Assembly: GCA_963790415.1 (NCBI GenBank)
Contig: CAWBOK010000001.1
Coordinates: forward strand, 124,001-188,000
Source: JAJZQZ01 sp963790415
GTDB lineage: Bacteria > Actinomycetota > Thermoleophilia > RBG-16-64-13
Length of the DNA stretch: 64,000 nucleotides
Direction: 5' to 3'
Below the pieces are notes generated by a model. The model made no database searches and was not told the DNA's origin. It was given only the letters and a program-made list of their open reading frames with translations. Each line of letters opens with the position of its first letter. Position 1 is the stretch's first letter. Position numbers and translations under genes: made by a program. Below are positions 25,742-33,549 of this stretch, piece by piece.

Positions 25742-26566
25742 TCAGATACCGGCGCCCAGATAGAATCCGGTAAGATTCGAGATCTCGTCGTCCAGACTGC
25801 GCCGTTCCTGCACGAGTTTGCGATGCGGCGGGCACACCTCATCGAGTTCGTTCTCGAGTTCCACGAGGCGATGCACCACGCACTTCATGGCCTGCGCAAC
25901 GGGGTCAGGCAGGTGCGTATAGTCGATGTCGGGGATGCCGACCTTGGCGCCGTCGGTTATCACGGGCCGTCCGGGGTTTCCCACGACGGTAGTGTTGGCC
26001 GGCACGGTATGCACCACCACGCTCCCCGCGCCGATCTTGGCGTTGGCCCCGATCGTGATCGAACCCAGGATCAGCGCCCCCGTGCCGATCACCACGTTGT
26101 CGCCGATGGTCGGGTGGCGCTTGCCCACTTCCTTGCCGGTGCCGCCCAGGCTCACGCCCTGGTAGATGGTCACGTTCCGGCCGATCTCAGACGTCTCGCC
26201 GATGACGACACCCGAACCGTGGTCGATGAACAGCCCCTCGCCTATGGTCGCCCCGGGGTGGATCTCGATCTGAGTCAGCAGGCGACTGATCTGGGAGATG
26301 AGTCGCGGCGCGAGAGGCACCTCACGCACCCACAGCGCATGCGCCACCCGATGGAACAGAAGGGCATGGAGCCCGGAGTAGCAGGTGAGGATCTCGACCA
26401 GTCCGCGCGCAGCGGGGTCACGCTCTTTGATCACCTGTATGTCACGCCGTAGCGTGTCGCGGAACGCCTTGCCCGGAGCCGTCACATAGAGGTACGCCAG
26501 TGAGGCGCCACCCAAGGCCAGGGCGCCGAACGATCCTGTTCTCCTGCCTTCGCCACGCATGGTCAC
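25742..26566 (-). CDS. cysE: Serine O-acetyltransferase
   Basis: Makes O-acetylserine from serine and acetyl-CoA for cysteine synthesis. The left-handed beta-helix hexapeptide repeats cover residues about 95-205, with the diagnostic EIHPGATIGEGLFIDHGSGVV and GVSLGGTGKEVGKRHPTIGD (active-site His region). The N-terminal 35 residues include a weakly hydrophobic segment, and an unusual 50-residue tail follows the beta-helix, with a coiled-coil-like end. It lies 16 bases downstream of an IscR-like regulator, so the two probably form an operon. No cysK is in this window. Confidence 0.93.
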   Translation of the reverse strand: MTMRGEGRRTGSFGALALGGASLAYLYVTAPGKAFRDTLRRDIQVIKERDPAARGLVEILTCYSGLHALLFHRVAHALWVREVPLAPRLISQISRLLTQIEIHPGATIGEGLFIDHGSGVVIGETSEIGRNVTIYQGVSLGGTGKEVGKRHPTIGDNVVIGTGALILGSITIGANAKIGAGSVVVHTVPANTTVVGNPGRPVITDGAKVGIPDIDYTHLPDPVAQAMKCVVHRLVELENELDEVCPPHRKLVQERRSLDDEISNLTGFYLGAGI

Positions 26567-26582
26567 TCGCCCCCTACCCCCG

Positions 26583-27017
26583 TCAGATGTAGTACATGCT
26601 GCCGCCGCCGCGGGCCGCTTCCCGCTCGGCCAACTCCTGGATGGTCACACCCACGAGCACCTCCTCCACCGCCAGCTTCGCCTGCACCCACACGTCGCCG
26701 ACCGAGCATATGGCCCGACGCGTACAGGTCTCCGACGTGGTGCAGAGTGCCGGCTCGATCGGCCCGTCGAGAACCTCGACCACGTCCAGGACGGTGACCT
26801 GGTCGGGCGAGCGCTGAAAGGTGAAACCCCCGTTGACACCACGATGGGACTGCAGGATGCCGGCCCGCCGCAGCGCGGCAAAGAGCTGCTCGAGAAACTG
26901 AGTCGGTATCCCCCGGGCCTCGGCCAGAACGACCAGTGGCACAGGGCTATCCGCGGACCGACCGGCGAGTTCCACGAGGGCGCGCACCGCGTATTTGCTC
27001 TTCGCCGTGATGTTCAT
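26583..27017 (-). CDS. Rrf2-family regulator, IscR-like with a C-X5-C-X5-C cluster site
   Basis: Winged-helix repressor of the Rrf2 group. The N-terminal SKYAVRALVELA and the recognition helix region (AEARGIPTQFLEQLFAALRRAGIL) lead to SHRGVNGGF (wing). A cysteine triplet C-TTSET-C-TRRAI-C around residues 92-104 has the exact spacing of the [2Fe-2S] ligands in E. coli IscR, which CymR-type regulators lack. It precedes cysE rather than isc or suf genes, so it may couple cluster status or redox to cysteine synthesis. It is 144 residues; start ATG 27017. Confidence 0.88.
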   Translation of the reverse strand: MNITAKSKYAVRALVELAGRSADSPVPLVVLAEARGIPTQFLEQLFAALRRAGILQSHRGVNGGFTFQRSPDQVTVLDVVEVLDGPIEPALCTTSETCTRRAICSVGDVWVQAKLAVEEVLVGVTIQELAEREAARGGGSMYYI

Positions 27018-27032
27018 CTGCCCGCTTCACCA

Positions 27033-27052
27033 ATACCTGAGTAGTTCAGTAT
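27033..27052 (-). promoter_or_regulatory. Candidate Rrf2/IscR operator upstream of the regulator gene
   Basis: A 20-bp imperfect palindrome (plus strand ataCCTGA...TTCAGtat, ATAC/GTAT ends) lies 16-35 bases before the regulator's ATG. Its ATA...TAT ends and GA/TC cores resemble IscR-type sites but are shorter than the E. coli type 1 site. Autoregulation would be typical for this family. Confidence 0.4.
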
Positions 27053-27071
27053 GCTTTGTAGCATTCTACCA

Positions 27072-27139
27072 GACCGAGGACGCCGTATCGCGCCGCCAAG
27101 TGCGTCCTGGTGGCCAAGGCTTCGTTCCGAAACGAGCCC
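27072..27139. repeat. 68-bp direct repeat, copy 1 (with hairpin)
   Basis: Copy 1 of a 68-bp sequence that recurs at 27235-27302 with two mismatches. Its right part can pair with a near-inverted copy at 27141-27170 (gcttcgttccgaaacg against cgtttgggaacgacgc) and also contains its own short hairpin (GGCTTCGTT / AACGAGCC). It does not resemble an insertion sequence and codes for nothing recognisable. Confidence 0.85.
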
Positions 27140-27234
27140 CCGGGTTCGTTTGGGAACGACGCTTCGCCAACAGGGCGCGGTGGGCACGCGTGAGACAAGG
27201 ACGCAAGGAGCGCTCGTAGCAGCGCTACGTGCGC

Positions 27235-27302
27235 GACCGAGGACGCCGCATCGCGCCGCCAAGTGCGTCCTGGTTGCCAAGGCTTCGTTCCGAAACGAGC
27301 CC
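27235..27302. repeat. 68-bp direct repeat, copy 2 (abuts the thiF-like stop codon)
   Basis: Copy 2 ends exactly at the base before the stop codon of the E1-like gene at 27303. The GGCTCGTT...AACGAAGCC hairpin therefore falls immediately after that gene and may act as a terminator or mRNA end-protector, although no U-tract follows. Between the copies is a further small inverted repeat (cgtagc / gctacg) near 27215. Confidence 0.85.
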
Positions 27303-28331
27303 TTAGTGTCCGATGTAGCGGGAGTAGAGCACCCGGGCCATGGCCGGATCGTCGACGCCCTTGATGATGGCCCGGCCGTCGGGGAAGACCGTCAACGTCT
27401 TGCCCTCGACCTCCAATTCGAGCAGGAACGGGTTGGCGCGCACCTCACCCACCGCAGACAGCCGTCGGCGGAGGCCTTCGAGATCCAGCACGGCAGGCGT
27501 GCGCGGCACGATCTGGATGGCGTCGCGGCCACACAACGTGGTACTCGCGTATTCTTCGTCAGCAGCCAGGAACGGAAAGGTGCGACGGCCGCAGGCCGGG
27601 CATTCGGGGTTTCGGGTGATGGGCACCGTCTCGAAGCGGAGATCCCACAGATCGACGGTCAGGAGCCCCCGGTTGCGGGCTTCGGGGTCGACCAGCAACT
27701 TGTACACCTCGTTTGCTTCCAGGCTGCCCACCACGGCGACGACCGTGTTGAGGATGCCCGCGGTGTCGCACGTGGGCGTGGACCCCGGGGGCGGGACATC
27801 GGGGAACAGACAGCGCAGGCAGGGGCCTTCCCCGGGCACGATGGTCATGGTCATGCCGCTCGCGCCTATCACCCCGCCGTAGACCCACGGCAACCCGCGG
27901 CTGACTGCCAGGTCGTTGATGAGAAACCTCGTACCGAAGTTGTCGGTGCCGTCAACCAGCAGGTCGAGGCCGTCGGCGAACCGCACGATAGAAAAGGGGT
28001 TGATATCGGCCACCATCGGCTCTATCACGACCTCACTGTTCACCGCCCGCAGGTGGTCCGCGGCGGCAACGGCCTTGGGAAGACGGCAGGCGACGTCTTC
28101 CTCCGTGTAGAGCATCTGGCGCTGAAGGTTGTTCAGTTCGAGGAAATCCCGATCGACCACGCGCAGGAAGCCGACTCCGGCCCTGACCAGGTGACTCGCG
28201 ATCACCGAGCCGAGGGCACCACAGCCCACCAGTCCGACTCGGGCTTGGGCCAACCGCTTCTGGCCCTCTTCACCCATGGGTGCGAAGAGCATCTGTCGGT
28301 GATAGCGCGATGTGCGCGGATCCGAGGTCAC
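27303..28331 (-). CDS. ThiF/MoeB/HesA-family E1-like adenylyltransferase
   Basis: Activates a ubiquitin-like sulfur carrier (ThiS, MoaD or similar) by C-terminal adenylation. It has the N-terminal SRYHRQMLF, the Rossmann motif VGLVGCGALGSVIASHLVRAG, DRDFLELNNLQRQ, the catalytic D in LLVDGTDNFGTR, and two Cys pairs, CLRC and CPAC, that bind structural zinc. A C-terminal domain of about 80 residues follows, without a rhodanese fold. No ThiS, MoaD or CysO partner is in the window, so thiamine, molybdopterin or cysteine pathways cannot be told apart; proximity to cysE makes a CysO-like sulfur route worth considering. 342 residues. Confidence 0.88.
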   Translation of the reverse strand: MTSDPRTSRYHRQMLFAPMGEEGQKRLAQARVGLVGCGALGSVIASHLVRAGVGFLRVVDRDFLELNNLQRQMLYTEEDVACRLPKAVAAADHLRAVNSEVVIEPMVADINPFSIVRFADGLDLLVDGTDNFGTRFLINDLAVSRGLPWVYGGVIGASGMTMTIVPGEGPCLRCLFPDVPPPGSTPTCDTAGILNTVVAVVGSLEANEVYKLLVDPEARNRGLLTVDLWDLRFETVPITRNPECPACGRRTFPFLAADEEYASTTLCGRDAIQIVPRTPAVLDLEGLRRRLSAVGEVRANPFLLELEVEGKTLTVFPDGRAIIKGVDDPAMARVLYSRYIGH

Positions 28332-28341
28332 CTCATCCTCC

Positions 28342-29499
28342 CTACTTGGGAAGCGATTCCGCGGGCAGGTCTTTGCCCACCAGCACGACGATGCGACCGG
28401 CCGGCAATGTCTCCTGTTTCACCACCGTGCCGCGCTTCAAGACGCCGCGCAGACGGCCCGCGTCGGCGAGGGCATCCGGTGCGGCGAAGATGCTGGTGGC
28501 GGCCACGTCGGGGAAACCGGCGGCGTTCTTCGGGGGGAGCATGGTGTAGCCCATGCGGGCGATCACGTCGGTGACCTTCTCCGCGATGCCGACCATTCCC
28601 GACCCGTTCTGCACTTCGATCGAGATGGCTTTCTCGGGAGGCGGACCGCCCAGCAGGCGTCCGAGGGCGGCGTTGTCGGGTTCGTAGTATTCGTAGTCAC
28701 TGCCCTTCACCGTCTTGCCCGGCAAGGCGGCCACGATCTCGGGACCCGCTGCGAGAGAGCGCAACGATCTCCCGACGCCGGCGACCGCGCCGACCATGGG
28801 AAGGTCGTCCAGCGCCTTCCGGCCGGCGTCGGCCGTGCTCGCCGCCGCGAGGGCGGCGAGGGCACGGGCCACCGTCTCCGCGGCCTTCGGCTGGGCCGTA
28901 CCGAGGGTCCCGGGCCGGTCGCCCGGTACGGCTGCCGAAGCCAGCGCGGTCCGCACCGCCGCCCACGTCACCTCGGCCACACCTGCCGGCCGAATGTTCA
29001 CCAACCGCTCCAAGCCGTCGAAGCCCGGCTCGGGGTCACTCTTTCGTAGGAGTTCGCCCAAGCGCTCGAAGCCGGCCGCACCTTCCACCAGAGTCGTGGC
29101 CGGGAAGGCCAGCAGCATCGTGGGCCTGCCCCCGGCGACGATGAGCACGTCGGCGGCGGCGGTACCCTCGCTGTCCAGCACGCGCAGCACGTAGGTATCG
29201 CCGCCTCCCGCAGCGACGGTGGCGCTCGTTGAACCCGCCGAAGTCCTCGGGCTCGACGAGACACGATCTTCCCCCGGATGGGTGACGAGCCGGACAGCGA
29301 CCGCGGCGATCACTGCCGCGGTCAACACCGACAAGGCAACGATCCACAACGTCCTCCGCCGGCGACGCGAATGCTGGGCCAGATGGCGGCTTCGCCGCGA
29401 CCCGGGCTTCACGGTGGCACCCGCGGAACCCCTGACCCTCCGCCCGCTGCGCCGGTCGGATGCGGGCGGTCCTTCTCCCTTGGACGGGTCCTCAGCCAC
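28342..29499 (-). CDS. Membrane protein with LytR C-terminal domain
   Basis: A 385-residue protein: basic Ser/Arg-rich cytoplasmic start (residues 1-50), one transmembrane helix (TLWIVALSVLTAAVIAAVAVRL), a Ser/Thr linker, and an extracytoplasmic region. The last 110 residues match the LytR_C domain (ISIEVQNGSGMVGIAEKV ... GYTMLPPKN ... TSIFAAP). The middle part resembles a degenerate LytR-CpsA-Psr region but lacks the Arg/Asp cluster I would expect of a wall teichoic-acid ligase, so catalysis is doubtful. It overlaps the nadD end by 8 bases. This nadD-LytR pairing is common in Actinomycetota, but the usual rsfS gene is absent here. Confidence 0.8.
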   Translation of the reverse strand: MAEDPSKGEGPPASDRRSGRRVRGSAGATVKPGSRRSRHLAQHSRRRRRTLWIVALSVLTAAVIAAVAVRLVTHPGEDRVSSSPRTSAGSTSATVAAGGGDTYVLRVLDSEGTAAADVLIVAGGRPTMLLAFPATTLVEGAAGFERLGELLRKSDPEPGFDGLERLVNIRPAGVAEVTWAAVRTALASAAVPGDRPGTLGTAQPKAAETVARALAALAAASTADAGRKALDDLPMVGAVAGVGRSLRSLAAGPEIVAALPGKTVKGSDYEYYEPDNAALGRLLGGPPPEKAISIEVQNGSGMVGIAEKVTDVIARMGYTMLPPKNAAGFPDVAATSIFAAPDALADAGRLRGVLKRGTVVKQETLPAGRIVVLVGKDLPAESLPK

Positions 29500-30205
29500 C
29501 TACGAACCCCTCAGGGCACGCAGCCGGTGACGTGCCGACCTCCCGGCCCACCGGCGGCGACGTGCCGACATGCGGGCTCGAGTACACTCCCGATTTCTCG
29601 ATCAGCTCCCCCACCCCTTCGGGCACCAGGTAGCGGCAACCCCTTCCGAGTGCCAACCGTGCCCGGATCATGCTGGACGAGACGGCCAGAGCGGGGATCT
29701 CCATCACGTGCACGCGCTCGCGGCTCTCCAGGCCGGCGAGCACCCCCGCCAGACGACCAAGGTCGTACCCAGGTCTGGTGGCCGCGATCACGGCGGCCAG
29801 TTCTAGTACTCGCTCCGGCTGTTTCCAGGTCAGGATATCGAGAACGGCATCCGCCCCGGTGATGAAGAAGACCTGGGTGCCCGCGGGCAGCGTCCGTGAG
29901 ATGTGCGTCAGCGTGTCGACCGTGAAGTCGACGCCGGGAACGTCTATCTCGTACCGGGACACCCAGAAGTGGGGGTGCGTGGCGGTGGCGATGCTGACCA
30001 TCAGGTGCCGCACGTCCGCGGACGCCACCTGGTGCACCTTGTGAGGAGGAGTGCCCGTGGGCATGAAGAGGATCTCGTCGAGCGAGAACTGCTGCCGCGC
30101 CTCTTCGGCCGTGACCATATGACCGATGTGGATGGGGTCGAACGTCCCGCCCATGATGCCCAGGCGAAGACCCGGCCGCGTCCGCATCCGTTCTATCGGG
30201 TCCAT
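29492..30205 (-). CDS. nadD: Nicotinate-nucleotide adenylyltransferase
   Basis: Transfers AMP to nicotinate mononucleotide in NAD synthesis. The nucleotidyltransferase motif GIMGGTFDPIHIGHM lies near residues 17-31 and the C-terminal VSSSMIRARL (I-S-x-S-x-I-R type) near 185. ATG 30205 shares one base with the proB stop (TGATG). The 237-residue protein has a tail with a duplicated VGTSPP/VGTSPA phrase not seen in the family core, perhaps from a small local duplication. Confidence 0.93.
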   Translation of the reverse strand: MDPIERMRTRPGLRLGIMGGTFDPIHIGHMVTAEEARQQFSLDEILFMPTGTPPHKVHQVASADVRHLMVSIATATHPHFWVSRYEIDVPGVDFTVDTLTHISRTLPAGTQVFFITGADAVLDILTWKQPERVLELAAVIAATRPGYDLGRLAGVLAGLESRERVHVMEIPALAVSSSMIRARLALGRGCRYLVPEGVGELIEKSGVYSSPHVGTSPPVGREVGTSPAACPEGFVGG

Positions 30206-31344
30206 CAGCCTGCCCCACGTTGGGCGGCGCCGCGGCGCTCCAGTAACACGAGATAGTCTCGATGGATGGCCTCCGGCGAAGCCTGTGGCAAGCGGGTGGC
30301 CACCTGATTGCTCCGCATACCTTTCACCTGGTCCAGTTCCGCGCACGAGTAATCGACCAGGCCCTTGGCCACCTCTTCGCCCGCCTCGGTCACGACCACC
30401 ACCGCGTCGCCGGCGACGAAATCGCCGCTCACGCCGGCCACACCCACCGGAAGAAGACTTCCATTGCGCCGCAACGCCCGAGCGGCGCCCGCGTCCACCA
30501 CTACCCGTCCGCGCACGGGCTTTCCGTGAAGCAACCACAACTTGAACGCCCCCAGCCCCAAGTCGCGTGCAGCGAACCGGGTGCCCACGACGTCGCGCTC
30601 AACGCACGAGGTGATGACCCCGGGCCGCGAACCCCGAGCGATCACCGTCTCCACTCCGCCGCTGGTGGCGATGCGGGCGGCACCCACCTTGCTGCGCATA
30701 CCGCCCAGCCCGAGTGCGCCCTTGGAATCGGTGTCCACGTCGGCCAGGTCGTCGAAACTCTCGACCACGTGTATCAAGGCGGCGGAGGGGTCGTCGCGAG
30801 GATCGGCCGTGTGGAGACCTTCCGTGTCGGTGAGCAGGACGAGCAGATCGGCGTTCGCCAGGAGGGCCACCTGGGCGGCGAGAGCGTCGTTGTCGCCGAA
30901 CGTGAGCTCGTCGGTGGACGTGGTGTCGTTCTCGTTGATGATCGGCACCACACCCCACTCCAACAGCCGGCGGAGCGTGTTGCGGGCGTTCAGATACTGC
31001 GTGCGGGCACTGATGTCGACGGCGGTGAGCAGTACCTGAGCCGTCAGCACCTCTTCATGCCCGAAGAGCTGACTATACGCGTGATAGAGGTGCCCCTGAC
31101 CCACTGCCGCCGCCGCCTGCTGATCGACGACCTCGGTGGGGCGGCTCTTGAGACGGAGCAGGCCCATGCCCGACGAGACCGCTCCCGACGATACCAGTAT
31201 CATGCGGTTACCGAGACGCTGCAATCCGCAGATCTCGCCTACCAGGCCCGCCATCGCACCAAGGCGGAACTTGCCCCGCTCGTCGGTGAGGGTGCTGGAG
31301 CCGATCTTGACCACGATCGTCCGCATGGACCCCGTCTCAGCCAC
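30205..31344 (-). CDS. proB: Glutamate 5-kinase
   Basis: First step of proline synthesis. The amino-acid kinase fold begins TIVVKIGSSTLTD, with LVSSGAVSSGMGLL, IINENDTTSTDELTFGDND (substrate and Mg binding) and GGMRSKVGAARIA; a PUA domain follows from about residue 280 (GRVVVDAGAARALRRNGSLLPVGV). The GTG at 31344 has GGAGG upstream; an ATG six codons later is the alternative. It follows obgE as in many Gram-positives; the expected partner proA is not in this window, and proC is far away at 4.2 kb. Confidence 0.95.
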   Translation of the reverse strand: MAETGSMRTIVVKIGSSTLTDERGKFRLGAMAGLVGEICGLQRLGNRMILVSSGAVSSGMGLLRLKSRPTEVVDQQAAAAVGQGHLYHAYSQLFGHEEVLTAQVLLTAVDISARTQYLNARNTLRRLLEWGVVPIINENDTTSTDELTFGDNDALAAQVALLANADLLVLLTDTEGLHTADPRDDPSAALIHVVESFDDLADVDTDSKGALGLGGMRSKVGAARIATSGGVETVIARGSRPGVITSCVERDVVGTRFAARDLGLGAFKLWLLHGKPVRGRVVVDAGAARALRRNGSLLPVGVAGVSGDFVAGDAVVVVTEAGEEVAKGLVDYSCAELDQVKGMRSNQVATRLPQASPEAIHRDYLVLLERRGAAQRGAG

Positions 31345-31374
31345 GCCGTCGCCCCTCCTGACAGCCGATGAAGG

Positions 31375-32775
31375 TCAGTCGAATTCGAAGACAAAGCCGG
31401 CGATGTGCACTTCGTCACCCGGCGACGCGCCCGCTTGTTCCAGCACGGCATGAACGCCCATACGATCCAGCTTCCGACCAAGGTACCGGACCGCCTGGTC
31501 GTTTTCCAGGTCGTACCGCTTCACCATCCGCTCGACCGCTTCTCCTTCGACGACGAAGTGGTCGCCCTCGCGGCGGGCGGTGCAGGCTTCCTGAGCCAGA
31601 CCGGCCGGACGGTAGACCATGTGCGCATCCCCCGGGGCGTCGGGCACGGCCGGAGCGTGAAGCGATGCCGGTGCACCCTCCAGCGCGGGCCAACCTGGCG
31701 GTTCCGCCTCGCGGCGGGTGGCGACCAAGAAGCCCACGTAGCGCACCAACGCGGCCAACCCTTCGCCCGTGGCGGCCGACACTTCCCACACCATCCGCTC
31801 CAGGGCGGGAGTCTCCTCGGCCACCATCCAGGAGTAGGCGGGATGGTCCGCGGCCCGCAGTTCCCGGACCAGATCGTGGAAGCTGCGCACGCGCTGTTCG
31901 CGCGTCGCTGCGTCGATGGCGTCGACCTTGTTCAGCACCACGACTTGAGGCGTCCGGCCCAGGGCCGGGGTGTGGGCGTCGAGTTCGGCCAGGATCGTGC
32001 GGAAATTGTCCTCCGGATCGGCTCCGTAGTAACCCGTAGCGTCGACCACGTGGAGAAGCAGATGGCACCGTTCGAGGTGAGCGAGAAACTCGTGGCCCAA
32101 ACCCACCCCCTCGCTCGCCCCTTCCAGGAGTCCGGGAACATCCGCCACCGTGAACACCAGGTCCTCGTCGCCCGGTACTTCGACGACTCCCAGAAGAGGT
32201 TCCAGGGTGGTGAACGGATAGTCGGCCACTTTGGGACGTGCGTTCGATAGCCGGCGGAGCAGCGACGACTTCCCCGCATTGGGGAGACCGGCCAGGCCCA
32301 CGTCCGCCATGAGCTTCAACGTCAGATCCAGCCAGAGGGCCTCGCCCTCGTCCCCACGCTCGGAGAAGTGAGGAGCCTGGCGGGTTGCGCTTACGAAGTG
32401 AACGTTGCCCAGACCGCCGCGTCCGCCCGTAGCTACGAGCACTCTCTGACGCGGCCGGGTCACGTCCGAGATCACCTCACCGTCCTGCCAGATGACCGTG
32501 CCCAGGGGAACGGGTATCTCCAGGTCGACGCCTGCGGCGCCGTCGCGGCGGGAACCCTCCCCGTGCGTGCCCGACTCAGATTTGAAATGAACACGACGCA
32601 CGAAGGGGCTGAGATCTCGCATCTGGGGATCGCCGACCAGGTAGACGCTCCCCCCGGTTCCACCGTCGCCGCCATCCGGGCCGCCCCGCGGGACGTGCTT
32701 CTCTCTCCGGAACGAAGTGCACCCGTGCCCGCCATTGCCGGCAGTCACGTGGATCTTTGCCTGATCGGAGAACAT
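31375..32775 (-). CDS. obgE: Obg/CgtA GTPase
   Basis: Ribosome-assembly GTPase of the 50S subunit, linked to ppGpp. The glycine-rich Obg fold (residues about 1-157, GPDGGDGGTGGSVYL and GGRGGLGNVHF) is followed by the G domain with GLPNAGKSSLL (G1), TTLEP (G2), DVPGLLEGA (G3), NKVD (G4) and VSAATGEGL (G5), then the OCT domain (residues about 385-466). The order rplU-rpmA-obgE is highly conserved. 466 residues. Confidence 0.97.
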   Translation of the reverse strand: MFSDQAKIHVTAGNGGHGCTSFRREKHVPRGGPDGGDGGTGGSVYLVGDPQMRDLSPFVRRVHFKSESGTHGEGSRRDGAAGVDLEIPVPLGTVIWQDGEVISDVTRPRQRVLVATGGRGGLGNVHFVSATRQAPHFSERGDEGEALWLDLTLKLMADVGLAGLPNAGKSSLLRRLSNARPKVADYPFTTLEPLLGVVEVPGDEDLVFTVADVPGLLEGASEGVGLGHEFLAHLERCHLLLHVVDATGYYGADPEDNFRTILAELDAHTPALGRTPQVVVLNKVDAIDAATREQRVRSFHDLVRELRAADHPAYSWMVAEETPALERMVWEVSAATGEGLAALVRYVGFLVATRREAEPPGWPALEGAPASLHAPAVPDAPGDAHMVYRPAGLAQEACTARREGDHFVVEGEAVERMVKRYDLENDQAVRYLGRKLDRMGVHAVLEQAGASPGDEVHIAGFVFEFD

Positions 32776-32816
32776 ATGCGGATCGATCGCGGGCCTGGAC
32801 GGCCCGGATGGTGATC

Positions 32817-33068
32817 CTACTGCGGAACGACGCTGATGCTCCGGCCGGCCTTGCCGGCGGAGAAGACCACGAGACCGTCGATCTTGGCGAACAGGGTGTC
32901 GTCAGAGCCGATGCCCACGTTGACGCCGGGACGGAACCGAGTGCCCCGCTGCCTCACCAGGATGGAACCAGCGGTGACAACGGCGCCGCCGAACTCCTTG
33001 ACACCGAGGCGCTGCGCGTTCGAATCGCGGCCGTTGCGCGAGCTGCCGCCGCCTTTCTTATGAGCCAT
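32817..33068 (-). CDS. rpmA: 50S ribosomal protein L27
   Basis: An 83-residue L27 beginning directly MAHKKGGGSSRNGRDS, so the N-terminal tail that reaches the peptidyl-transferase centre is not preceded by the cleavable extension found in Firmicutes. The core GGAVVTAGSILVRQRGTRF and GRDDTLFA-like (GSDDTLFAKIDG) segments are canonical. It lies 11 bases after rplU and 41 before obgE. Confidence 0.98.
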   Translation of the reverse strand: MAHKKGGGSSRNGRDSNAQRLGVKEFGGAVVTAGSILVRQRGTRFRPGVNVGIGSDDTLFAKIDGLVVFSAGKAGRSISVVPQ

Positions 33069-33079
33069 GAGAGATCTCC

Positions 33080-33382
33080 TTAGCCGATCTTGTCGACCGC
33101 GATACGCGTGAGCGAACTGCGGAATCCGTTCTTGCGGGCAAAACCGCGCTTCGGTTTGAACTTGAAGACGATGAGCTTGGGGCCCTTCAGATGCTCCACC
33201 ACGCGTGCCGTCACGGTGGCGGACTCGCCGGCGACCGGCATGCTCACCCCATCATCGCTCGAGACGAGCAGCGAGCGCAACTCGACCGTCTCACCCTCGG
33301 CGGCCTTCAAGCGGTCGACCACTAACTCACGGCCCACCTCCGCTCGATATTGCTTACCGCCTATGTCAACGATGGCGAACAT
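33080..33382 (-). CDS. rplU: 50S ribosomal protein L21
   Basis: A 100-residue L21, start ATG 33382 (MFAIVDIGGKQYRAEVG) with GAGGAG upstream. The C-terminal KPKRGFARKNGFRSSLTRI is the family RNA-binding segment (K-K-x-x-R-K-x-G-H-R type). First gene of the rplU-rpmA-obgE-proB-nadD transcript, behind its own promoter and a structured leader. Confidence 0.98.
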   Translation of the reverse strand: MFAIVDIGGKQYRAEVGRELVVDRLKAAEGETVELRSLLVSSDDGVSMPVAGESATVTARVVEHLKGPKLIVFKFKPKRGFARKNGFRSSLTRIAVDKIG

Positions 33383-33432
33383 GCCTGCTCCTCGTGTGGT
33401 GACTGTCTTGACGCAGCGCCACAGACCCAACC

Positions 33433-33449
33433 GGGCGCTGCGAGCGCCC
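33433..33449 (-). promoter_or_regulatory. Hairpin at the 5' end of the rplU leader
   Basis: A perfect 7-bp stem with a 3-base loop (GGGCGCT / AGCGCCC) would form the first bases of the rplU transcript, just after the predicted start. It may stabilise the mRNA or serve as an L21 autoregulatory leader; the latter is only a suggestion. Confidence 0.45.
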
Positions 33450-33450
33450 T

Positions 33451-33456
33451 AGTATA
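33451..33456 (-). promoter_or_regulatory. -10 element of the rplU-rpmA-obgE promoter
   Basis: TATACT on the minus strand, 69 bases before the rplU ATG. Seventeen bases upstream is TGGTCG, a weak -35, embedded in an 8-bp palindrome. A promoter is expected here because the operon begins at rplU. Confidence 0.55.
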
Positions 33457-33461
33457 GCAGC

Positions 33462-33478
33462 GGTCGGAGTCTCCGACC
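33462..33478 (-). terminator. Palindrome between rng and rplU (possible terminator or operator)
   Basis: Perfect inverted repeat GGTCGGAG-T-CTCCGACC, 72 bases after the rng stop and directly upstream of the rplU -10. No U-tract follows, so it could be an operator for the rplU promoter rather than an rng terminator. Confidence 0.4.
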
Positions 33479-33549
33479 ACTGCCGGCTCCCCCGGCCCGT
33501 CCGGTGCGGCTTCGGCGGGCTGGCAAAGAGTGCCGCTTGGCCAGCCTTC

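Noticed and set aside
27014..27280. Small protein in the repeat region (88 aa)
   Set aside because: It reads through the direct repeat with Arg/Ala-rich shadow composition and overlaps the regulator start.
27072..27302. CRISPR array or insertion sequence
   Set aside because: Only two copies of 68 bp, no regular spacers, no transposase and no terminal inverted repeats.
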